DNA of 21,214 bases from an uncultured Chthoniobacterales bacterium (GTDB taxonomy: Bacteria; Verrucomicrobiota; Verrucomicrobiia; Chthoniobacterales; CAKUMP01): NCBI GenBank assembly GCA_934667795.1, contig CAKUMP010000009.1, positions 1-21,214 of the forward strand, given 5' to 3'. The translations under genes and the position numbers were made by a program. Each line of letters begins with the position of its first letter. Position 1 is the stretch's first letter. Positions 16,238 to 21,214 of the stretch are shown here, in pieces. The notes beneath the pieces are model-generated. The model worked only from the letters and a program-made list of their open reading frames with translations. It did not search any database and was not told where the DNA came from.

Positions 16238-17020
16238 TTATTCCCCTTTGAGTTTCTGAATCATTTCCGGCGTATTAATCCCTTGTTTATAAATCGCCCG
16301 CATTTCCTCATCACTGAACGCCCTGCCTGGCACGATCGCGAGATCATCAAAAGCGCCGACAAAGCCATAACCGCTTCGCAGGAAATAGGAACGCCCATCA
16401 GAACCGGCAATACTTTCAACTGGCAAAAAGAGTTCATCTCCCACACGCTCTCCGTCCAGATAAAAGGCCACACGTCCTTTATCAAAAACCATCCCTACCC
16501 AATACCAGTTATTTTCCTGTTGAATCCAGGGAACACTGGAAGTGACAGATACTGAATTGCCCGATGCGTCTTTTGTATAAAAACGAAATGTCCCACGCTG
16601 TTCTCCACCGCCACCACCGGAATTACTCTGAGAACGAAAGCGGAAAAATCCGGTATTATCACTTGTCCCCCCTACCAGTCTTTCCAAAAAGACCGGAGTG
16701 GCAGATAATGGGCTGGCTCGAAATGCAAAGCATACCGTGAATGCAGACAACTCCCCACCAAGCGCATCATCCGGACGTCGGGAACGCACAAAGACTCCCC
16801 CACGATTTACATCTTGCGTGACACAGACCACAGAACCATTCGTTTTTCCTTCCTCTGTTTCTGCATAAGCATTCTCTCCTTTTTCTTCCGCCGTTCGTCC
16901 ACTGTCTAATGCACAGTTGTCCGGCAATAGCCCCGATTCAAAATTAAAAAATGTGGCATCTACCCCATAAACCAACGCAGGCACGAAGAAAACAGGGAGG
17001 ATTTTTTTCCAGAATTTCAT
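16238..17020 (-). CDS. Secreted LamG-domain protein in the DUF4838 operon
   Basis: This is a 260-residue protein with signal peptide MKFWKKILPVFFVPALVYG. A single LamG/concanavalin-like domain follows, with NNWYWVGMVFDKGRVAFYLDGERVG and a late GAFDDLAIVPGRAFSDEEMRAIY strand pair, the classic C-terminal end of PF13385-type domains. A poly-Gly/Ser loop (SNSGGGGGEQ) sits in the middle. It has no catalytic motif and probably binds or recognises a glycan at the surface. It ends 3 bases before the DUF4838 start, so co-translation is likely. It is the same class as the 6491 LamG protein, and each lies next to a PEP-CTERM beta-repeat gene, though in the opposite order. Confidence 0.8.
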   Translation of the reverse strand: MKFWKKILPVFFVPALVYGVDATFFNFESGLLPDNCALDSGRTAEEKGENAYAETEEGKTNGSVVCVTQDVNRGGVFVRSRRPDDALGGELSAFTVCFAFRASPLSATPVFLERLVGGTSDNTGFFRFRSQSNSGGGGGEQRGTFRFYTKDASGNSVSVTSSVPWIQQENNWYWVGMVFDKGRVAFYLDGERVGDELFLPVESIAGSDGRSYFLRSGYGFVGAFDDLAIVPGRAFSDEEMRAIYKQGINTPEMIQKLKGE

Positions 17021-17063
17021 GATGTTTTAATTCTTTCTAAAATAAAATTGAAAGGGATGCTGC

Positions 17064-19103
17064 TTAATGGCGCCTTCTCCAGATAAAGAAACTTCCAAAC
17101 GTCACCACCAGCAAAGCCATACTTCCCGGCTCCGGAATGGTCGTAATGCTGAAAGTTCCACTCTCTGTATTAAACTCAAAAATGCGTTCCCCGATACTGG
17201 CACCCCAGATATTTCCACCTACACTGCTCAAAGATGTTGCAAAAGCTCCCGCAAGATCAATTCCGGCAAGATCCGTGAAATCTCCTGCCGATGTTCCTGA
17301 AAATAATGTCCAGGATGTATCTCCGAAATCTGCATCCAGGTTGAATTGCAAGGTTCCATCAAACACAGACCCCCCACCCGCTTGCGTGACAAATTGATCC
17401 GCTGTCCCAACTCCTGAAATGTTAAAGTGCAAATGTCCCGCTGCCAGCAATGCAAATTCCGCACCGTTTTCTACCACGACGTTTGCATTGGAAAGCGTCC
17501 CTGCAAGGTGTACGGTCCCTGCTTCCACGATGGTTCCGCCGGTGTACGTATTATTTCCATTCAGCAGCAATGTTCCACTCGTAGTCTTTACTAAATCTTC
17601 CCCACCATTTATTTCCCCCACATTCTGCAAAGCTCCACTTTCCACATTAAAGTTTTTAACATGAATGGCATTGCCATCCAGATCCAACGCACCGCCCTGC
17701 AGGTTTACAGTTGAAGAGATAGCATCTGTTCCACTGCCTTCTGTTATATCGCCATGTGCAACCAGTGTCCCTCCCGTCAGGTTGATCGTCGCAGTGATCA
17801 CATCCGTTGCCGTACCTCCTGTACGAGTTCCCATTACAATTCCATTGTTTGCAGTCACGATTCCATCACCCCCCACATTCAAAGTTCCTGCTACTTTTTG
17901 AACACTACCCGTATGTTGTGCCAGTACGAAGTTATCTGCAATAAACTCTCCTCCCAACACATTGAGAACCCCTTGATTCGTTACGGCTGTATTAGCTCCA
18001 CCTCTGTTTTCTCCCACAAGAACATTAGTAACTTCAATCGTCCCGGCGTCCATGGTTAAAGTACCGGAAGCATAGGCCCCCGTACTCTCTCCACTCCCAC
18101 GACCAGATCCAATAATCAAATCCTCAATAAGTGCATCTACACTTCCTCCGGAAAAATCGATAGAACCTGCCTGCCCATTAGAAGTCCCACCCCCATCATT
18201 CACACCAATTTTCATTTCAGAAACAGCACTGACTCCATCCGCTCCACGAATCACCACGGTCGGTGAGTTTGCAATCACTCCACTATCAAAAGCAAGATTC
18301 CCGGTTGCTTTGGACGTACTCCCTCTCCCGACATGAATTGCATCCACATTTAATACATTTGTTTCTCCCAAATAAAGGTTGGATGCAATATATCCCACAC
18401 TCACCTGCTGATTTGGCACCGTAGAACCCACACGTAAAATACCTGCCGTAATGGTATTGTTGTTCGCAAGATAAACATCTGAAGCGGTGATCTGATTACC
18501 CCCTAGTGTATCATCTTGTAAAGAAGCACCTACATTGAACTGACCGGTCGCTCCCAGGTTTGCCTGGAATGTCCCTAATTCCCTCATGTCCAGTTCCGCC
18601 GTCGAAGGACTGTTAGGAGAATTGCCCAACCGATGATTCCCCACCGAAAAAACACCTCCCACTTGAGAAATATTTAATGTCCCCTCTCCCTGAAATACTG
18701 TTTTGGTATGCAGATCCTGCCCCGTCAACCCTCCCACCAGAAAAACATGACTCAATGCAGTACCACCTACATTTAATGTCACACCATCCGCAATCTCGGT
18801 GGTATGAAAATTGGTAGCGCTATCATACTGATAGCTTAAAGAAAGAATCGTACGCGTTGAGTTTATAATATTGGTAGGAGGCGTGGACGTACTGGTCCAC
18901 CCCGCCCCTCCAAACAAAACGTCTGTCGCAACGGGATTCGAGGGATCCACATCGCCCACCCAATTGGTCACTTCATCCCAATTCAAATTACTTCCGCCGC
19001 CCGCATCCCACTCCGATGCAACGGCAGGGATGGCCATTGCTGCCACCCAAACATTGACAATTTTAAATGTCTGCTGAACGTGAATAGATAGTTTTTTCTT
19101 CAT
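17064..19103 (-). CDS. PEP-CTERM beta-strand-repeat surface protein, first gene of the operon
   Basis: This is a 679-residue protein. The signal peptide is MKKKLSIHVQQ..., ending PAVASEW at about residue 30. The opening NLNWDEVTNWVGDVDPSN is typical of the class. A long Gly/Asn/Thr/Val-rich region with parallel-beta-like repeats follows, ending in LLLNGNNTYTGGTIVEAGTVHLAG, an autotransporter-associated repeat. The C-terminus is TTIPEPGSMALLVVTFGSFF then RRRH, a PEP-CTERM sorting signal needing exosortase (not in the window). It probably forms an elongated surface or extracellular protein. It starts 38 bases after the regulator stop, with no terminator between, so it may be read through from the regulator promoter. 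I see no clear promoter or ribosome site of its own. Confidence 0.85.
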   Translation of the reverse strand: MKKKLSIHVQQTFKIVNVWVAAMAIPAVASEWDAGGGSNLNWDEVTNWVGDVDPSNPVATDVLFGGAGWTSTSTPPTNIINSTRTILSLSYQYDSATNFHTTEIADGVTLNVGGTALSHVFLVGGLTGQDLHTKTVFQGEGTLNISQVGGVFSVGNHRLGNSPNSPSTAELDMRELGTFQANLGATGQFNVGASLQDDTLGGNQITASDVYLANNNTITAGILRVGSTVPNQQVSVGYIASNLYLGETNVLNVDAIHVGRGSTSKATGNLAFDSGVIANSPTVVIRGADGVSAVSEMKIGVNDGGGTSNGQAGSIDFSGGSVDALIEDLIIGSGRGSGESTGAYASGTLTMDAGTIEVTNVLVGENRGGANTAVTNQGVLNVLGGEFIADNFVLAQHTGSVQKVAGTLNVGGDGIVTANNGIVMGTRTGGTATDVITATINLTGGTLVAHGDITEGSGTDAISSTVNLQGGALDLDGNAIHVKNFNVESGALQNVGEINGGEDLVKTTSGTLLLNGNNTYTGGTIVEAGTVHLAGTLSNANVVVENGAEFALLAAGHLHFNISGVGTADQFVTQAGGGSVFDGTLQFNLDADFGDTSWTLFSGTSAGDFTDLAGIDLAGAFATSLSSVGGNIWGASIGERIFEFNTESGTFSITTIPEPGSMALLVVTFGSFFIWRRRH

Positions 19104-19141
19104 TTTGTTATGGGGTTACTGGTTACTTTACATTTTAAATA

Positions 19142-20200
19142 CTAGGCACAAGGAAGGGACATTTCCGCTCCGCACGAACGGCGAATGATCATCTTGCAAG
19201 GGAAAACATAATGCTGCTGGAGCAGTGGGCGCCCCGCAATCAACTCCATCAAAACCTCTACCGCTTTCGCGCACTCCTCCGCAATATCCGGGGCGGCGGT
19301 TGTCAGGTAGTACGGTGCTTTTTCTCCAAATGCTTCATTATCAAATCCCGTAATCGCAAGATCTTCAGGAATACGTACACCTGCTTCCAGCGCAGCAGCA
19401 AAAGCACCTCGCGCCCATTGGTCATTGGTACAAAGAATCGCATCCGGTAACGCCCGATTCACTATCAGTTGCCTGACGTACCCATATGCACTCTCTCCCA
19501 AATAAAATCCTCCACGGTCCGCAGGTAGCCTGACAATTTCCCCCTCTACATCCGCAAGAGACTGCACTCCTTCCTGAAATCCACCTATCCGATTCAAAGT
19601 GGGCCGACTCTCATAATCATTCGTCAGTAAAAGCAGTTTTTTATGCCCTACGGAATGCAGGTGCTGCACCATCTGCGTCAACGTTGCTCGACTATCCCCA
19701 TAAATCGTAGGCACCCCTAACTTTTCATTCCCTGCAAGCGTCACCACCGGGATGCCCGCATTTGTCAATATCTGCACTTCTTCTTTCCCAAAACTCTCTA
19801 CCTGATGCGAAATAATCACCCCTTCTACCCGCGCTTCGACCAGTTGCTCCACAGCACGACGATGACACCCACCATGCCAACTCAAATCAATCACAAATAT
19901 ATCATACCCATTCGCCACAATCGCCTGGGGCAAATAATGCGCCGCTGCTCTCACCGTTTGAAAACTCATTCCAAAGTGAATAATCCCGATCAAATTACTC
20001 CGCCCCTTGCGCATCGTCAGCGCCGCCCGGTGCGGCCGATACCCCAGTTCCTCCGCTGCTCGCAGCACCTTTTCACGCGTCTCTTCATTGTGCCGATACG
20101 ACTCACGCCCATTCAAGATATGCGACACCGTCTCGCGCGAAACACCTACGTATTCCGCTATCATCTTTTGCGTCGGGGGACTCTTTCTTTTTATTACCAC
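19142..20200 (-). CDS. LacI-family transcriptional regulator, probable repressor of the adjacent operon
   Basis: This is a 352-residue protein from GTG at 20200 (MVIKRKSPPTQKMIAEYVGVS). Another GTG at 20221 adds seven residues but would lie at the transcription start predicted from the TATTAT box, so 20200 is preferred. The next in-frame ATG, at codon 13, would cut the helix-turn-helix. The DNA-binding head is PTQKMIAEYVGVSRETVSHI, with the hinge near RPHRAALTMRKG. The sugar-binding domain begins LIGIIHFG and includes ITGFDNEAFG and TTAAPD-like C-terminal motifs of the family. Such proteins sense a sugar or nucleoside and release DNA. The start codon is covered by two CACGTG palindromes, so it should repress itself and probably the downstream operon. 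Ligand unknown. Confidence 0.85.
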   Translation of the reverse strand: MVIKRKSPPTQKMIAEYVGVSRETVSHILNGRESYRHNEETREKVLRAAEELGYRPHRAALTMRKGRSNLIGIIHFGMSFQTVRAAAHYLPQAIVANGYDIFVIDLSWHGGCHRRAVEQLVEARVEGVIISHQVESFGKEEVQILTNAGIPVVTLAGNEKLGVPTIYGDSRATLTQMVQHLHSVGHKKLLLLTNDYESRPTLNRIGGFQEGVQSLADVEGEIVRLPADRGGFYLGESAYGYVRQLIVNRALPDAILCTNDQWARGAFAAALEAGVRIPEDLAITGFDNEAFGEKAPYYLTTAAPDIAEECAKAVEVLMELIAGRPLLQQHYVFPCKMIIRRSCGAEMSLPCA

Positions 20201-20208
20201 GTGGTAAT
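20193..20208. promoter_or_regulatory. LacI-type operator 1 (perfect palindrome)
   Basis: ATTACCACGTGGTAAT is a perfect 16-bp palindrome with the central CG typical of LacI-family sites. It covers the preferred start codon of the regulator gene itself, so bound repressor would block early transcription of its own message. Confidence 0.75.
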
Positions 20209-20213
20209 CATGT

Positions 20214-20229
20214 GTGACCACGTGATAAT
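20214..20229. promoter_or_regulatory. LacI-type operator 2 (imperfect palindrome)
   Basis: GTGACCACGTGATAAT matches operator 1 at 13 of 16 positions, shares the CACGTG core, and is centred exactly 21 bp (two helical turns) from it. It overlaps the candidate -10 box, as expected for a repression site. Confidence 0.7.
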
Positions 20230-20230
20230 A
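20225..20230 (-). promoter_or_regulatory. Candidate -10 box of the regulator
   Basis: TATTAT on the minus strand matches the consensus at 5 of 6 positions. It would place the transcription start near 20218, inside the operators and 18 bases before the GTG at 20200. No good -35 was found 17 bases upstream. Confidence 0.45.
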
Positions 20231-20278
20231 AGCAAGGAATTTTTAAATTTTCTGCTGGAAACTTTATTCTTTGCAGGG

Positions 20279-20334
20279 GCGAGATGTCCCCGTCGACAGA
20301 TCAATTTGCTGGGAGCGCCGACGTCCCCGTCGGC
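20279..20334. repeat. Hairpin repeats between the oxidoreductase and the regulator
   Basis: The core GCCGACGTCCCCGTCGGC (20317-20334) is identical to the hairpins at 4390 and 4557, and is preceded by the same GGGAGC. A degenerate neighbour (GCGAGATGTCCCCGTCGAC, 20279-20297) sits just left. It lies 5 bases past the oxidoreductase stop and may help end or protect that transcript, though there is no T-run. Confidence 0.7.
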
Positions 20335-20339
20335 AGAAA

Positions 20340-21214
20340 TTAGTAATTCACAGAAGCTTTCACCAATTCCGGGTCGAGCAGGACGCCGGCCTGGCGCAGG
20401 GATTTCTGGAGTTTTTCGATAGGGATCTGACGTCGATTTTCGATGCGTTCCTTGATAAGGAATGCGGCGGCGATCCCGCTAGCTTCGCCTGTCACTGCAC
20501 AAGTGCCGATCGCACGAGTGACATCGATCACCGTATGATCCGACGACATGCAGCGTCCGACCACGAACAGATTCGGACATTCTTCTGAATGAATCGAGCG
20601 TAACGGAACAGGGTAGATCGGCCCCCGTTTTCTCCAGTCCCCGGTAATGCCCACGCAATCGTCCAGCCAAAGATGGCGGTGTTGTTCGCCCAGGGAAAAC
20701 TGGTTGTGAAGGCGGCGTGTTACCCGGAGCGCGGGAATGGAAGGCAGGGCAAAAGGATAGATCGCCGATTCTGGAGCTTCTGCTTGTTTTTTCTGAAGTT
20801 TTTCGCGTAACAGTTTCCGTGTTTCTACCACCTGGCGCGTGACATCACGATGATCGGTTCCTGAAAACATCGGAGGCATGGCTTTTCCTGCGCCCCGATG
20901 TTCTTTGTCATACACATTGGTAAAAGTTACCAACCGCAATGCTTCGTCGCGAATTTCATAATACCAGCCTGCCAGTACATTATGAGGAAACTCTTCCACT
21001 GCACATCCTGCAAGAAAACTCACATCGGCATCGCCACTAGCATCGATAAACACCTCCGCCTGAATCGCCAGACGCCCACTTTTATTTTCTACAATCAGAT
21101 GAGAAATTTCTTCCCCTCGCTTCAACACCTGACACACCCGGGTATCATACATTAAAGTAACTCCCGATTTTTCGAGCAGTTGTTCCAGTTTATCGAGAGG
21201 CAGCATGTTGGCGC
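20340..21214 (-). CDS. FAD-dependent oxidoreductase (N-terminus beyond window)
   Basis: The frame is open from the right edge to TAA at 20340, 291 codons visible; the FAD-binding GxGxxG N-terminus lies outside. The visible part has the family's middle and C-terminal motifs: VFIDASGDADVSFLAGC, the second dinucleotide-binding region, and then PIYPVPLRSI, PNLFVVGRCMSSDH and AVTGEASGIAAAF, the second FAD contact. This matches the FAD-dependent oxidoreductases (PF12831 type) common in Verrucomicrobiota/Lentisphaerota carbohydrate loci, where the substrate is mostly unknown; sugar or uronic-acid oxidation is an inference. It is in the same orientation as the regulator but separated by hairpin repeats, so it may belong to a different unit. 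Confidence 0.8.
   Translation of the reverse strand, partial: ANMLPLDKLEQLLEKSGVTLMYDTRVCQVLKRGEEISHLIVENKSGRLAIQAEVFIDASGDADVSFLAGCAVEEFPHNVLAGWYYEIRDEALRLVTFTNVYDKEHRGAGKAMPPMFSGTDHRDVTRQVVETRKLLREKLQKKQAEAPESAIYPFALPSIPALRVTRRLHNQFSLGEQHRHLWLDDCVGITGDWRKRGPIYPVPLRSIHSEECPNLFVVGRCMSSDHTVIDVTRAIGTCAVTGEASGIAAAFLIKERIENRRQIPIEKLQKSLRQAGVLLDPELVKASVNY

Noticed and set aside
20221..20221. GTG at 20221 as start of the LacI gene
   Set aside because: It lies at the predicted transcription start next to the TATTAT box; the GTG at 20200 gives the usual N-terminus length before the helix-turn-helix.

Overview
The window looks like a chromosomal segment from a member of the Verrucomicrobiota (or the related Kiritimatiellota/Lentisphaerota) specialised in polysaccharide breakdown. 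This is inferred from the combination of PEP-CTERM proteins with autotransporter-type beta-strand repeats, DUF4838 proteins, LamG/jelly-roll secreted proteins, a pseudopilin with an H..DG tail motif, a heparinase II/III-type lyase and a LacI regulator. Short intergenic repeats of a kind I recall from those genomes are also present. No rRNA, tRNA, CRISPR, phage or transposase gene is visible. Apart from one 43-residue ORF, every gene is on the minus strand, so the genes are read from right to left.

Layout from the right edge (upstream) to the left edge (downstream). (1) 21214-20340: the C-terminal part of an FAD-dependent oxidoreductase, then hairpin repeats. (2) 20200-19142: a LacI-type regulator whose start is covered by two CACGTG-centred palindromes 21 bp apart. 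(3) 19103-8737: a probable operon of a PEP-CTERM beta-strand-repeat protein, a LamG-like secreted protein, two tandem DUF4838 proteins, a pseudopilin and a cytoplasmic alpha/beta hydrolase (esterase type). Several of its junctions overlap or have gaps of only a few bases. (4) 8736-8348: a nine-copy 27-28 bp direct repeat running into an orphan PEP-CTERM anchor. (5) 8364-7684: a small secreted jelly-roll-like protein, separated by a shared bidirectional terminator from a plus-strand gene for a tiny secreted Cys/Gly peptide (7475-7606). (6) 7279-4769: a LamG protein and a second PEP-CTERM beta-strand-repeat protein. (7) 4768-4184: a gene-free mosaic of short repeats. (8) 4183-1: a PEP-CTERM gene broken by a one-base frameshift, a jelly-roll-like secreted protein, and a large heparinase II/III-type lyase truncated by the window edge.

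Working model (inference): a LacI-family repressor senses a sugar or uronic-acid product and controls itself and the operon downstream. The operon would supply surface proteins that bind or display polysaccharide, DUF4838 glycosidase-like proteins, an esterase for imported or partly processed oligosaccharides, and a pseudopilin that may belong to a secretion or uptake fibre. The heparinase-type lyase at the left edge suggests that an acidic (uronic-acid-containing) glycan is the substrate. The most unusual items are the tandem operators over the regulator start, the repeat array fused to a PEP-CTERM remnant, the tiny secreted Cys peptide with its own terminator, and the frameshifted PEP-CTERM gene.
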